Assembly (NCBI GenBank): GCA_965119215.1
Contig: CBCPKK010000014.1
Span: 97,191-161,190, forward strand
Length of the DNA stretch: 64,000 nucleotides
From: Buttiauxella sp965119215
GTDB lineage: Bacteria; Pseudomonadota; Gammaproteobacteria; Enterobacterales; Enterobacteriaceae
Direction: 5' to 3'
Shown here: piece by piece, positions 1-9,248 of the stretch
Numbering within the stretch: the stretch's first letter is position 1
Layout: each line of letters starts with the position of its first letter
Translations under genes and position numbers: made by a program
Notes under the pieces: generated by a model
The model's database searches: none
Told to the model about the DNA's origin: nothing
The model's input: only the letters and a program-made list of their open reading frames with translations

Positions 1-1
1 T

Positions 2-349
2 GGGCGCTACCCAACCGCGCGCTACAGCCTGGTTGAGCTGGAACCTAAAACTGGCCGTAAACACCAACTGCGCCGCCATATGTCTCACTTACGTCACCCG
101 ATGATTGGTGATTCCAAACACGGTGATTTGCGTCAAAATCGCGGTGCGGCTGAGCATTTTGGCTGTGAACGCTTAATGCTTCACGCCAGCCAGCTTTCGT
201 TAAATCACCCTGTTACCGGCGAGCCGCTGTGTCTTCGTGCAAGCCTTGATGACACCTGGATGCAGATGATGTCACAGTTTGGCTGGCGCGGATTGCTGAG
301 TGATATCGAAAAGGTTGAGTTTGTCGCCAGCAACGGCCAGGATGATTAA
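2..349 (+). CDS. truC: tRNA pseudouridine synthase C, C-terminal part (5' end outside window)
   Basis: The first frame is open from the window edge to the stop at 349 and reads GRYPTARYSLVELEPKTGRK at its start. This is the C-terminal part of the RluA/RsuA-type catalytic domain of TruC, which makes pseudouridine 65 in tRNA. The segment with KTGRKHQLRRHM and HPMIGDSKHGD is the conserved motif of this family; the catalytic Asp lies upstream, outside the window. yqcA follows after 27 nt, as in E. coli, which supports the assignment. The true start is not visible. Confidence 0.93.
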   Translation, partial: GRYPTARYSLVELEPKTGRKHQLRRHMSHLRHPMIGDSKHGDLRQNRGAAEHFGCERLMLHASQLSLNHPVTGEPLCLRASLDDTWMQMMSQFGWRGLLSDIEKVEFVASNGQDD

Positions 350-376
350 TACAGCCGTAATGCAAGGAGTTAACTG

Positions 377-826
377 ATGGCCGAAGTGGGGATTTTTGTA
401 GGTACGATGTATGGAAACTCGCTGCTGGTGGCGGAAGAAGCCGAAGCAATCCTAAAAAAGAAAGGTCACAAAGCCACGGTATTTGAAGATCCTGAACTGG
501 CAGACTGGCAAAAATTTAGCGACCAATATGTGTTGGTAGTGACGTCAACGACCGGCCAGGGCGATTTGCCAGACAGCATCGTTCCTCTTTTCCAGGCGCT
601 AAAAGATGAAATCGGATACCAGCCCGAACTACGTTACGGTTTGATTGCCTTAGGCGACAGCAACTACGAGCATTTTTGTGGTGGCGGCAAACAGTTTGAT
701 GCTTTGCTGCAAGAGCAGGGCGCCAAACGTATTGGCAATGTTTTAGCCATTGATGCCAACGATCATCCAGAGCCTGAAGCGGTATCCAACCCGTGGGTTG
801 AACAGTGGGCCGCGTTGTTAAGCTAG
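377..826 (+). CDS. yqcA: Flavodoxin-like protein YqcA
   Basis: 149 residues, the usual length for YqcA. This is a short-chain flavodoxin expected to bind FMN and carry electrons in the cytoplasm; the physiological partner is not established. The N-terminus MAEVGIFVGTMYGNSLLVAE holds the phosphate-binding loop (GTMYGNS, about residues 9-15). The isoalloxazine loops follow: TSTTGQGDLPDS at about 56-67 and ALGDSNYEHFCGGG at about 91-104. It starts 27 nt after truC and is preceded by a good ribosome-binding site (AAGGAGTT), so it is probably cotranscribed with truC. A terminator hairpin follows at 841-873. Confidence 0.93.
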   Translation: MAEVGIFVGTMYGNSLLVAEEAEAILKKKGHKATVFEDPELADWQKFSDQYVLVVTSTTGQGDLPDSIVPLFQALKDEIGYQPELRYGLIALGDSNYEHFCGGGKQFDALLQEQGAKRIGNVLAIDANDHPEPEAVSNPWVEQWAALLS

Positions 827-840
827 TGACAAAAATCCCA

Positions 841-873
841 GGCGAATAAACGTCAGCGTTATTCGCCATTTTT
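841..873 (+). terminator. Intrinsic terminator after yqcA
   Basis: Nine-base arms GGCGAATAA (841-849) and TTATTCGCC (859-867) pair perfectly around a short loop and are followed by a T-rich run. It closes the truC-yqcA unit. Confidence 0.8.
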
Positions 874-1128
874 CCCCTTTGTTTCAAAAATCGTGAACCA
901 TCCCCCAGCCCGTTGGACAAAAGCCATAAAGTGCTCATAAAACGTGCATAAGAATTGTGTCTTTGCACGATGAGGCGTTTTCACTCCCTTCATATACTTT
1001 CTCTCGGCCAAACAATAAACCGCAGATTCAGCGTCACAAAAATATTGCGGACCGGCCGATACCTCATTCTGATAACCCTACAAGTACAGAATGAACTGTA
1101 GCTGAAAGCTATAATTCAGGAGTGCAAC
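874..1128 (+). promoter_or_regulatory. Upstream region of the gud operon
   Basis: This 255-base stretch between the yqcA terminator and gudP holds no credible gene. It must contain the gud promoter. In E. coli the gud genes are activated by CdaR in response to glucarate; I could not identify a CdaR site or a convincing -10/-35 pair by eye. AGGAG lies just ahead of the gudP start at 1129. Confidence 0.45.
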
Positions 1129-2505
1129 ATGAATACGATTAGCCAGACGGCGAGCGTTGTCGAGAAAAGGACCAACGCTCGTTATTGGATAGTAGTAATG
1201 CTCTTCATCGTCACCTCGTTTAACTACGGTGACCGCGCGACGTTATCCATTGCCGGTTCGGAAATGGCAAAAGATATCGGCCTTGATGCGATAGGAATGG
1301 GATATGTGTTTTCCGCATTTTCCTGGGCTTATGTTATTGGTCAAATTCCTGGCGGTTGGTTGCTTGATAAATTTGGTTCCAAACGCGTCTATTTCTGGTC
1401 CATTTTTATTTGGTCGATGTTTACCTTGCTGCAAGGTTTCGTCGATATCTTCAGTGGATTTGGCATCATCATCGCGCTGTTTACTTTGCGCTTCCTGGTC
1501 GGTTTAGCTGAAGCACCTTCCTTCCCAGGCAACAGCCGAATAGTCGCTGCGTGGTTCCCGGCACAGGAACGCGGCACGGCAGTCTCCATTTTTAACTCCG
1601 CACAATATTTCGCGACCGTTATCTTTGCGCCAATCATGGGTTGGTTGACCCATGAAGTGGGCTGGTCGCACGTATTCTTCTTTATGGGTGGCCTGGGCAT
1701 CATCATCAGCTTCGTCTGGCTGAAAGTTATTCACGAACCTAACAACCATCCGGGTGTGAATAAAAAAGAGCTGGAGTACATCGAAGAAGGCGGCGGGCTG
1801 ATCAACATGGATCAGAAGAAAGCCAAAGAACATATTCCAATGGCGCAGAAATGGGGCCAGATCAAGCAGTTGATCGGTTCGCGCATGATGATCGGCATCT
1901 ACATCGGCCAGTACTGTATTAACGCCTTAACCTATTTCTTTATTACCTGGTTCCCGGTTTATCTGGTGCAGGAAAAGGGGATGTCGATTCTGAAAGCCGG
2001 TTTTGTTGCATCGGTTCCTGCGATTTGCGGCTTTGTCGGCGGTGTTCTTGGCGGCGTTATTTCTGACTGGCTGATGCGCCGCACTGGCTCGTTAAATATT
2101 GCACGTAAAACGCCAATCGTGCTGGGGATGTTGCTCTCGGTGAGCATGGTGTTCTGCAACTATGTTCAGGCGGAATGGATGGTTATCGGCTTTATGGCGA
2201 TGGCGTTCTTCGGTAAAGGTATTGGCGCATTGGGCTGGGCGGTGATGGCAGATACCGCGCCAAAAGAAATCAGCGGCCTGAGCGGCGGCCTGTTCAACAT
2301 GTTCGGTAATGTCTCCGGCATCGTGACGCCAATCGCCATCGGCTACATTGTTGGAACATCTGGCTCGTTCAATGGCGCACTGATTTATGTCGGTGTTCAC
2401 GCGATTGTCGCGGTACTGAGTTACCTGGTTATCGTCGGCGACATCAAACGCGTTGAGCTTAAACCCGTCGTTCTTAAATCCGAAAGCACAGGACGCTCAT
2501 CATGA
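1129..2505 (+). CDS. gudP: Glucarate/galactarate MFS transporter GudP
   Basis: 458 residues. An inner-membrane major facilitator of the anion:cation symporter (ACS) branch that imports D-glucarate (and galactarate or glycerate in relatives). About 12 hydrophobic segments are visible. The family signature FNYGDRATLSIAGSEMAKD at about residues 31-49 and the motif GWLLDKFGSKRVYF at about 76-89 match GudP/GarP proteins. It is the first gene of gudP-gudX-gudD-garK and its stop overlaps the gudX start by 4 nt (ATGA), so translation is probably coupled. Confidence 0.95.
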   Translation: MNTISQTASVVEKRTNARYWIVVMLFIVTSFNYGDRATLSIAGSEMAKDIGLDAIGMGYVFSAFSWAYVIGQIPGGWLLDKFGSKRVYFWSIFIWSMFTLLQGFVDIFSGFGIIIALFTLRFLVGLAEAPSFPGNSRIVAAWFPAQERGTAVSIFNSAQYFATVIFAPIMGWLTHEVGWSHVFFFMGGLGIIISFVWLKVIHEPNNHPGVNKKELEYIEEGGGLINMDQKKAKEHIPMAQKWGQIKQLIGSRMMIGIYIGQYCINALTYFFITWFPVYLVQEKGMSILKAGFVASVPAICGFVGGVLGGVISDWLMRRTGSLNIARKTPIVLGMLLSVSMVFCNYVQAEWMVIGFMAMAFFGKGIGALGWAVMADTAPKEISGLSGGLFNMFGNVSGIVTPIAIGYIVGTSGSFNGALIYVGVHAIVAVLSYLVIVGDIKRVELKPVVLKSESTGRSS

Positions 2506-3842
2506 ACACTCAGGCAAGCCCGATAATTACGGATATGAAAGTGATTCCTGTGGCGGGGAATGACAGCATGCTGCTGAACATTGGCGGCGCACACGGAGCC
2601 TTTTTCACCCGCAACATCGTGGTTCTGACCGACAACGCCGGGCATACCGGCGTAGGTGAAGCGCCTGGTGGTGAAGTGATTTACCAGACGCTGGTGGACG
2701 CTATTCCTCAAGTGGTCGGCCAGGAAATCGCGCGGATGAATCGCGTGGTGCAAAACGTCCACCAAGGTAATCAATCTGTTGATTTTGATACCTTTGGCAA
2801 AGGCGCGTGGACGTTTGAACTGCGTGTTAATGCCGTCGCCGCGCTCGAAGCCGCACTGCTCGATTTACTCGGCAAGGCACTGAATGTACCGGTTTGCGAG
2901 CTTTTAGGGCCTGGCAAACAACGCGACGAAGTGACTGTTCTTGGTTATCTGTTTTATATCGGCGATCGTAACAAAACTGATTTGCCTTATCTGGACGGGC
3001 AAAATGCAAAACATGCCTGGTACGATTTACGCCACCAGGAAGCGTTGAGCAGCGAATCCATTGTGCGGCTGGCTGAAGCCGCGCAGGATCGCTATGGCTT
3101 TAAAGACTTCAAACTTAAAGGCGGCGTTTTACCCGGTGAGCAGGAGTTGGATGCCGCCCGTGAGTTGAAAAAACGCTTTCCAGATGCGCGAATTACGGTC
3201 GACCCGAACGGTGCCTGGCTGCTGGATGAAGCCATCGCGCTGTGTAAGGGAATGGGCGATGTCCTGACGTATGCAGAAGACCCTTGCGGAGCGGAACAAG
3301 GGTACTCGGGGCGCGAGATTATGGCTGAATTTCGTCGCGCTACTGGCCTACCGGTTGCGACCAATATGATTGCCACAAACTGGCGCGAAATGAGCCACTC
3401 AATCATGCTTAATGCAGTCGATATCCCGTTAGCTGACCCGCATTTCTGGACACTCAGCGGCGCGGTTCGTGTTGCACAGATGTGCGATGAATGGGGTCTG
3501 ACGTGGGGCTGCCACTCCAATAATCATTTCGACATTTCACTGGCGATGTTCACTCATGTTGGTGCCGCCGCACCAGGTAAACCAACAGCCATCGACACTC
3601 ACTGGATTTGGCAGGAAGGCGACCAGCGCCTGACGAAATCCCCGCTGCAAATCGTAAACGGCAAAATCGCGGTGCCGGATGCGGCAGGCTTAGGCGTCGA
3701 ACTTGACTGGGAGCAGGTGCAGAAAGCCCACGAGGTGTATAAATCCCTTCCGGGCGGCTCGCGCAATGACGCAATGGCCATGCAATACCTTGTACCTGGC
3801 TGGACATTCGACCGTAAACGCCCGGCATTTGGCCGCAACTAA
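2502..3842 (+). CDS. gudX: Glucarate dehydratase-related protein GudX
   Basis: 446 residues, enolase superfamily, a tandem paralogue of the next gene gudD. Expected activity is dehydration of glucarate/idarate-type aldarates; E. coli GudX is known as a glucarate-dehydratase-related protein of weaker or less defined activity. All positions used by GudD appear kept: Lys204/Lys206 in FKLKGG, Asp234 in DPNGAW, Glu265 in EDPCGAEQG, Asn288 in ATNMIAT and His338 in GCHSNNHFD. It overlaps gudP by 4 nt. Nothing suggests a decayed copy. Confidence 0.93.
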   Translation: MNTQASPIITDMKVIPVAGNDSMLLNIGGAHGAFFTRNIVVLTDNAGHTGVGEAPGGEVIYQTLVDAIPQVVGQEIARMNRVVQNVHQGNQSVDFDTFGKGAWTFELRVNAVAALEAALLDLLGKALNVPVCELLGPGKQRDEVTVLGYLFYIGDRNKTDLPYLDGQNAKHAWYDLRHQEALSSESIVRLAEAAQDRYGFKDFKLKGGVLPGEQELDAARELKKRFPDARITVDPNGAWLLDEAIALCKGMGDVLTYAEDPCGAEQGYSGREIMAEFRRATGLPVATNMIATNWREMSHSIMLNAVDIPLADPHFWTLSGAVRVAQMCDEWGLTWGCHSNNHFDISLAMFTHVGAAAPGKPTAIDTHWIWQEGDQRLTKSPLQIVNGKIAVPDAAGLGVELDWEQVQKAHEVYKSLPGGSRNDAMAMQYLVPGWTFDRKRPAFGRN

Positions 3843-3870
3843 TTTATCTTGATGACAAGGAATGAGTAAC

Positions 3871-5211
3871 ATGACGACTTCAACTTCTACCCCCGTAGTC
3901 ACTGCTATGCAGGTTATTCCCGTTGCGGGCCACGACAGCATGCTGATGAACCTGAGCGGCGCGCACTCGCCATTCTTCACCCGTAATATTGTGATCATTA
4001 AAGATAACTCCGGCCATACCGGCGTGGGCGAAATCCCAGGCGGCGAAAAGATTCGCCAGACTCTGGAAGACGCCGCCGCGCTGGTGATTGGAAAAACGCT
4101 GGGCGAGTACAAAAATATCCTCAACCTGGTGCGAGCCGAATTTGCTGACCGTGATTCCGGCGGCCGTGGTTTACAGACCTTTGATTTGCGCACCACCATT
4201 CACGTTGTCACCGGTATTGAATCGGCAATGTTAGATTTGCTTGGGCAGCACCTGGGCGTAAACGTGGCCTCTTTGTTGGGCGATGGGCAGCAGCGAAGCG
4301 AAGTTGAAATGCTGGGGTATCTGTTCTTTGTTGGCAATCGCAAACAAACTCCACTGCCTTACCAGAGCCAGCCCGATGAAAAATGCGACTGGTATCGTAT
4401 TCGCCATGATGAAGCGATGACGCCGGATTCCGTCGTGCGCCTGGCAGAAGCCGCCTATGAAAAATATGGCTTCAATGATTTCAAACTGAAAGGCGGTGTA
4501 TTAGCTGGCAGCGAAGAAGCAGAAGCGGTGACTGCGCTGGCTAAACGCTTCCCGCAAGCCCGCGTGACGCTTGACCCGAACGGTGCCTGGTCGCTTGATG
4601 AAGCGATTAACATTGGTAAGCAATTACGTGGTGTGCTGGCATATGCAGAAGATCCATGCGGTGCAGAACAAGGTTATTCAGGGCGTGAAATTATGGCTGA
4701 ATTCCGTCGCGCAACAGGCTTGCCAACCGCGACTAATATGATTGCCACCGACTGGCGTCAGATGGGCCACACGCTTTCGCTGCAATCGGTCGATATTCCA
4801 TTGGCTGACCCGCATTTCTGGACGATGCAAGGTTCGGTTCGTGTCGCACAAATGTGCCACGAATTTGGCCTGACGTGGGGTTCGCATTCAAACAACCACT
4901 TCGATATTTCACTGGCGATGTTCACCCACGTTGCCGCCGCCGCTCCGGGGAAAGTCACTGCAATCGACACCCACTGGATTTGGCAGGAAGGTAATCAACG
5001 CCTGACCAAACAACCGTTCGAAATTAAAGGCGGCATGGTGCAAGTGCCAAAAACACCGGGTTTAGGTGTGGAGCTGGATATGGATCAGGTGATGAAAGCG
5101 CATGAGCTTTATCAGCAGCATGGCCTGGGCGCGCGTGATGATGCGATGGCGATGCAGTACTTGATCCCAGAATGGACGTTTAATAATAAGCGCCCTTGTA
5201 TGGTGCGCTAA
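3871..5211 (+). CDS. gudD: Glucarate dehydratase GudD
   Basis: Enolase-superfamily enzyme that dehydrates D-glucarate to 5-keto-4-deoxy-D-glucarate in the cytoplasm. Visible active-site motifs are FKLKGGVLAG (Lys), DPNGAW (Asp), EDPCGAEQG (Glu), ATNMIAT (Asn) and GSHSNNHFD (His), at the same spacing as in E. coli GudD. I chose the ATG at 3871 because it gives 446 residues, the E. coli length, and leaves about 9 nt after the AAGGA box. The in-frame ATG at 3862 would sit directly on that box. It follows gudX by 28 nt from this start. The aldolase and reductase steps (GarL, GarR) are not in the window. Confidence 0.95.
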   Translation: MTTSTSTPVVTAMQVIPVAGHDSMLMNLSGAHSPFFTRNIVIIKDNSGHTGVGEIPGGEKIRQTLEDAAALVIGKTLGEYKNILNLVRAEFADRDSGGRGLQTFDLRTTIHVVTGIESAMLDLLGQHLGVNVASLLGDGQQRSEVEMLGYLFFVGNRKQTPLPYQSQPDEKCDWYRIRHDEAMTPDSVVRLAEAAYEKYGFNDFKLKGGVLAGSEEAEAVTALAKRFPQARVTLDPNGAWSLDEAINIGKQLRGVLAYAEDPCGAEQGYSGREIMAEFRRATGLPTATNMIATDWRQMGHTLSLQSVDIPLADPHFWTMQGSVRVAQMCHEFGLTWGSHSNNHFDISLAMFTHVAAAAPGKVTAIDTHWIWQEGNQRLTKQPFEIKGGMVQVPKTPGLGVELDMDQVMKAHELYQQHGLGARDDAMAMQYLIPEWTFNNKRPCMVR

Positions 5212-5258
5212 TCTATACCCTGACGACCAGGCCCACATCACATAGCGACGGATGGCAT

Positions 5259-6401
5259 ATGAAAATTGTAATCGCACCAGATTCATATAAAGAGAGCCTT
5301 AGTGCTCTGGAGGTGGCGACACACATTGAAGCTGGTTTTCGGGAAGTGTTTCCGAATGCCAGTTATGTGAAGTTACCCGTTGCTGATGGGGGCGAAGGTA
5401 CGGTTGAGGCAATGGTCGCGGCAACGGACGGTGAAATCATCGAAGTGGATGTCACCGGCCCGTTGGGCGAGCCTGTTAAGGCGTTCTACGGAATATCAGG
5501 CGACAAGCAGCAGGCTTTTATTGAGATGGCTGCGGCGAGTGGCCTGGAGCTGGTTCCTCCTGAATTACGCAACCCACTGAATACCACGTCGTGGGGAACG
5601 GGCGAGCTGATTGGCTACGCGCTGGACAGCGGCGTGAAAAGCATTCTTATTGGCATCGGCGGTAGCGCCACTAATGACGGCGGTATTGGCATGGTGCAAG
5701 CGCTTGGTGCGCGTTTGCAGGACTCTGATGGCGAGCCGTTAGGGTTTGGCGGTCGTGAAGTGGCAAGGTTGGCCTCTATTGATGTCACCGCGTTGGATAA
5801 ACGATTGAAAGAGTGCCGTATTGAAGTCGCGTGTGATGTCACTAATCTGCTCACAGGCAAAGAAGGGGCATCAGCGATATTTGGCCCGCAAAAGGGCGCA
5901 ACATCGCAGATGGTCGAAGAACTCGACCAGGCTTTGGAACACTTCGCAAAAATAATCTCCCGCGACCTCGACATTAATGTTTTGGAACTTTCTGGCGGCG
6001 GAGCAGCGGGTGGAATGGGCGCTGCGCTGTATGCTTTTTGCGGAGCGCAATTGCGACAAGGCATTGAAATTGTAACCGAAGCGTTGAAACTTGATGAACT
6101 GGTTCGCGACGCAGATCTGGTGATCACCGGAGAAGGGCGCATTGATAGCCAGTCTATTCATGGCAAAGTGCCAATTGGCGTGGCGAAAGTCGCGAAACGC
6201 TATAACAAACCGGTTATTGGGATTGCCGGGAGTTTAACGCCAGACGTTGGCGTGGTGCATGAACATGGCCTGGATGCGGTATTTAGCGTGCTGTACCGCA
6301 TTTGTACGCTGGAAGAAGCGCTGGAAAACGCTGGGGATAATCTGCGTAAAGCATCGCGTAATATCGCCGCAACGCTTGCTGTCGGGTGTCGCTTGCGCTA
6401 A
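5259..6401 (+). CDS. garK: Glycerate 2-kinase (GarK/GlxK family)
   Basis: 381 residues, the usual length of GarK. It phosphorylates D-glycerate to 2-phosphoglycerate, the last step of glucarate/galactarate breakdown before glycolysis. Family motifs seen are MKIVIAPDSYKESLSA at the N-terminus, PVADGGEGTVEAM at about 42-54, the glycine-rich GIGGSATNDGGIGM near 130, and DLVITGEGRIDSQS near 285. An upstream in-frame ATG at 5196 would overlap gudD and has no family match, so 5259 is used. In E. coli K-12 the glycerate kinase is in the gar operon elsewhere; here it ends the gud operon. glxK is an equally possible symbol. Confidence 0.9.
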   Translation: MKIVIAPDSYKESLSALEVATHIEAGFREVFPNASYVKLPVADGGEGTVEAMVAATDGEIIEVDVTGPLGEPVKAFYGISGDKQQAFIEMAAASGLELVPPELRNPLNTTSWGTGELIGYALDSGVKSILIGIGGSATNDGGIGMVQALGARLQDSDGEPLGFGGREVARLASIDVTALDKRLKECRIEVACDVTNLLTGKEGASAIFGPQKGATSQMVEELDQALEHFAKIISRDLDINVLELSGGGAAGGMGAALYAFCGAQLRQGIEIVTEALKLDELVRDADLVITGEGRIDSQSIHGKVPIGVAKVAKRYNKPVIGIAGSLTPDVGVVHEHGLDAVFSVLYRICTLEEALENAGDNLRKASRNIAATLAVGCRLR

Positions 6402-6428
6402 CCCGATCTACAAAACCCTTCAGCAAAG

Positions 6429-9188
6429 TCAGCCCAGCATTCGCTGTGCTTCTTTGGAAACATTGTTCATCTCGTCAAGAAGCTCGAAAAGTTCGGGCTC
6501 TAAATCTTCGGGTTTCACGCCACTTCGCAACTGTTGTTCCAGCGTCTTACACAAATTTTTCAAACGCGGTACGCCGCTGTAGCTACAGCTACCGTGAAGT
6601 TTATGAATGATTTCAAGCAGCTTCTCTGGATTTTCCCCCACTAACTGTTCTTCAACGGTGTTACGCACTTCCGGTAAGAACGCCAATAGCATTTGCAGTA
6701 AATCGCGTGCCAGGTCTGGCTTATTCGCGGCCTGTTGCAATGCCAGTGCCCAATCCAACGTCTGATTTGGATTATTGACTGGGGCCGCCGTATCTACGTT
6801 AGCCGTTAACGCAGGCGCAGCAATAGCGCCGGGTTGGTAGCGCATCAGCAGGTTATACAGCTTGTTCTCTTCAATTGGCTTAGCCAGGTAGTCGTTCATC
6901 CCTGCGCTGAGTAACTTCTCTTTTTGCCCTGCCATGGCGTGTGCTGTAACGGCAATCACCGGCGTTTGCTGGTGGTGCGGCATCTGGCGAATCAACTCAC
7001 AGGCGCGGATCCCGTCCATTTCCGGCATCTGGATATCCATCAAAATAATGTCTATCTGCATTTGTTTCGCGCGTTCAATCGCTTGTGTACCACTGCCGCA
7101 TAGCTCGACGTTTTCCACATGATCTTCGAGCAATGCGCCAATCAGTTTAAGGTTTGCCGGGTTATCATCAACCGCCATCACGGTCAGCGGCAACTTCTTG
7201 TTCTCACCGCTGTTTACCAGTGTCGGGTCGATTGCAAAAGTATGCTCCGCTAACAGCGGCAGCAGGCGATTTGAAGTGACTGGCTTCAACAGGCACGCGG
7301 TAACACCTTGCTTTTTAAGTGATTCCGCATCGACTTGCGCATGGCTTGGCAGTGCGAAAATCAGGCTGTCAGTCATGGTGGCGGCTTTTGCCAGCTTCGG
7401 ATTTTCCATAGTCAGCGTATCGCGGTATGTGACCGGAATACCGAGCAGCATAATGTCGTAGTGCCCTTCGGCGAGGGTCATAAACGATGGGCTGTAAACC
7501 ACTTCAAGCGGGGTATTCGCCAAAATATTGAGCGTGCTTTGTGCCGCCGTAGCATTTTGCTCAACATACGCAATGCGCTTGCCAGCCAGATTTTCAGTCG
7601 AATAACCGTCCAGAACCGCGTTGGAATTTAAGTCAAGATTGATATAGAACCAGAAGGTAGAACCTTGATTTGGCTGGCTATGGAACGAGATATCCCCGCC
7701 CATTTCGCTAACCAGTTTTTGGGTGATAACCAGCCCAAGCCCCGTACCACCGTGACGCCGGGTGATGCTGGCATCTGCCTGACGAAATGCCTGGAACAGG
7801 CGCGACTGTTCCTGCTCAGGAATACCGATGCCGGTATCGTGGATTCGCATTTCAACCTGGACTTTATTGTTCCCTTGCGAGCGTTTCTCGACGACCAAAT
7901 CAATATTGCCGCTTTCAGTAAACTTAATCGCATTCCCTACCAGATTGGTCACCACCTGCTGCAAACGCAGCGGATCGCCAATCACGTTATCCGGCACATC
8001 GTTTCTGATGTTTAGCGTCAGTTCCAGGCCTTTGTCATGGGCGGAATGCGCAAGCAATGTCACGACTTCATCAAGCATATTACGCAGCGGGAAGGGGATG
8101 CTTTCAAGAATCAGTTTGCCCGCTTCGAGTTTAGAGAAGTCCAGCACATCATTAATAATGGTTAGTAGATTATTGGCTGAACGTTCAATGGTATGCAGGT
8201 GATCGCGCTGTGTGGCATTCAAATCCGTTTTCAGTGTTAAACGAGTAAAACCAATCACTCCATTCAACGGAGTACGAAGTTCGTGAGACATATTGGCGAG
8301 GAATTCAGATTTGATTCGCGCGGCTTCCTGGGCTCGTTTCTTCGCCAGATCCAGCTCAACGTTCTGGATTTCCATCTGCTCGAGCGTTTCACGTAAATCG
8401 GACGTCGCCTGGTCAATATTGTGCTGCATTTCTTCGTGATAAGCCGTCAGCGACATCGCCATCGAGTTTATCCCGTTCTTAAGCATATCCAGTTCGCCGA
8501 GCATGAAACCTTCCACGCGGCTATCGAGTTGCCCGCGCCGTATCCGGTCGACCGTATTCACCATATTACGAATGGGCCCGGTGACATCGCGCATCAAACG
8601 GTAGGCAAACAGCATGGCGATACCGATGCAGAACAACATCATTAGTGTTGAAATAAATATCTCGCGGTACTGCTGCAAGCGTACGGATTTCAGATCGAGT
8701 TCGATGGCGACATAACCAAGGGTATTGCCTGCGGGTTTGGCGTCGGTGACTTCTGATTCGTCCGGCGAGTAACTTTCGGAAATAATGGGAGTGCGCAGAA
8801 TAATTGAATCGCCATGCCGCGTGATACTTAGGCTGTGTGGTGGCTTTTCATTGTTGGGCAATCTCAGTATCGACGCATTTAGCTGATAATTAGAGGTGAC
8901 GAACAGCTTATTGTTTTCGTCAAAAACGGAAATCGCCCGCACAATATCGGAATGACGGCGGTGCAACACGCTGACCAACTGGCGAATAGATTCGCGGCTG
9001 TGGAAACTCATGCCGTATTCACTCGCAACCGCCAGCGGCTCGATAATATTAGCGCCAGAGTCTTCTAACTGACGCTGCAAGTCGTTGTAACGGTGGACGA
9101 CAAAAAAGACGCTGAGCAATAAACCGATCATTAATGTCGGTGCCAGAATCAGGATCATCATGCGTGCGCGCAGGCTGTAGTTGGTCAT
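6429..9188 (-). CDS. barA: Hybrid sensor histidine kinase BarA
   Basis: 919 residues, one more than E. coli BarA. Inner-membrane tripartite kinase that phosphorylates UvrY and so drives the Csr small-RNA system in response to carboxylic acids. In order: transmembrane helix in MTNYSLRARMMILILAPTLM and on, periplasmic loop, second helix near residue 175, HAMP, coiled coil, HisKA with the phosphorylated His in FLANMSHELRTPL (about 300), HATPase, receiver with the Asp in ILMDIQMPEMDG (about 718), and Hpt with His in KLHGSCSYSG (about 860). A longer frame begins at 9395, but 9188 matches the family start. It converges on garK with only 27 nt between. Confidence 0.96.
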   Translation of the reverse strand: MTNYSLRARMMILILAPTLMIGLLLSVFFVVHRYNDLQRQLEDSGANIIEPLAVASEYGMSFHSRESIRQLVSVLHRRHSDIVRAISVFDENNKLFVTSNYQLNASILRLPNNEKPPHSLSITRHGDSIILRTPIISESYSPDESEVTDAKPAGNTLGYVAIELDLKSVRLQQYREIFISTLMMLFCIGIAMLFAYRLMRDVTGPIRNMVNTVDRIRRGQLDSRVEGFMLGELDMLKNGINSMAMSLTAYHEEMQHNIDQATSDLRETLEQMEIQNVELDLAKKRAQEAARIKSEFLANMSHELRTPLNGVIGFTRLTLKTDLNATQRDHLHTIERSANNLLTIINDVLDFSKLEAGKLILESIPFPLRNMLDEVVTLLAHSAHDKGLELTLNIRNDVPDNVIGDPLRLQQVVTNLVGNAIKFTESGNIDLVVEKRSQGNNKVQVEMRIHDTGIGIPEQEQSRLFQAFRQADASITRRHGGTGLGLVITQKLVSEMGGDISFHSQPNQGSTFWFYINLDLNSNAVLDGYSTENLAGKRIAYVEQNATAAQSTLNILANTPLEVVYSPSFMTLAEGHYDIMLLGIPVTYRDTLTMENPKLAKAATMTDSLIFALPSHAQVDAESLKKQGVTACLLKPVTSNRLLPLLAEHTFAIDPTLVNSGENKKLPLTVMAVDDNPANLKLIGALLEDHVENVELCGSGTQAIERAKQMQIDIILMDIQMPEMDGIRACELIRQMPHHQQTPVIAVTAHAMAGQKEKLLSAGMNDYLAKPIEENKLYNLLMRYQPGAIAAPALTANVDTAAPVNNPNQTLDWALALQQAANKPDLARDLLQMLLAFLPEVRNTVEEQLVGENPEKLLEIIHKLHGSCSYSGVPRLKNLCKTLEQQLRSGVKPEDLEPELFELLDEMNNVSKEAQRMLG

Positions 9189-9248
9189 GGGGTTCCGATA
9201 TGGGACAATTGAAGCAATAGTTAATATTTTGAGAGAGCATTCTGGCTC

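Noticed and set aside
2502..3842. gudX as a decayed copy of gudD
   Set aside because: Full length, no stops, and all catalytic positions kept.
5615..6142. Long antisense frame inside garK (and similar ones in relA, eno, ygcU, mutS)
   Set aside because: They mirror the codon pattern of the real gene on the other strand, and lack start signals and family similarity.
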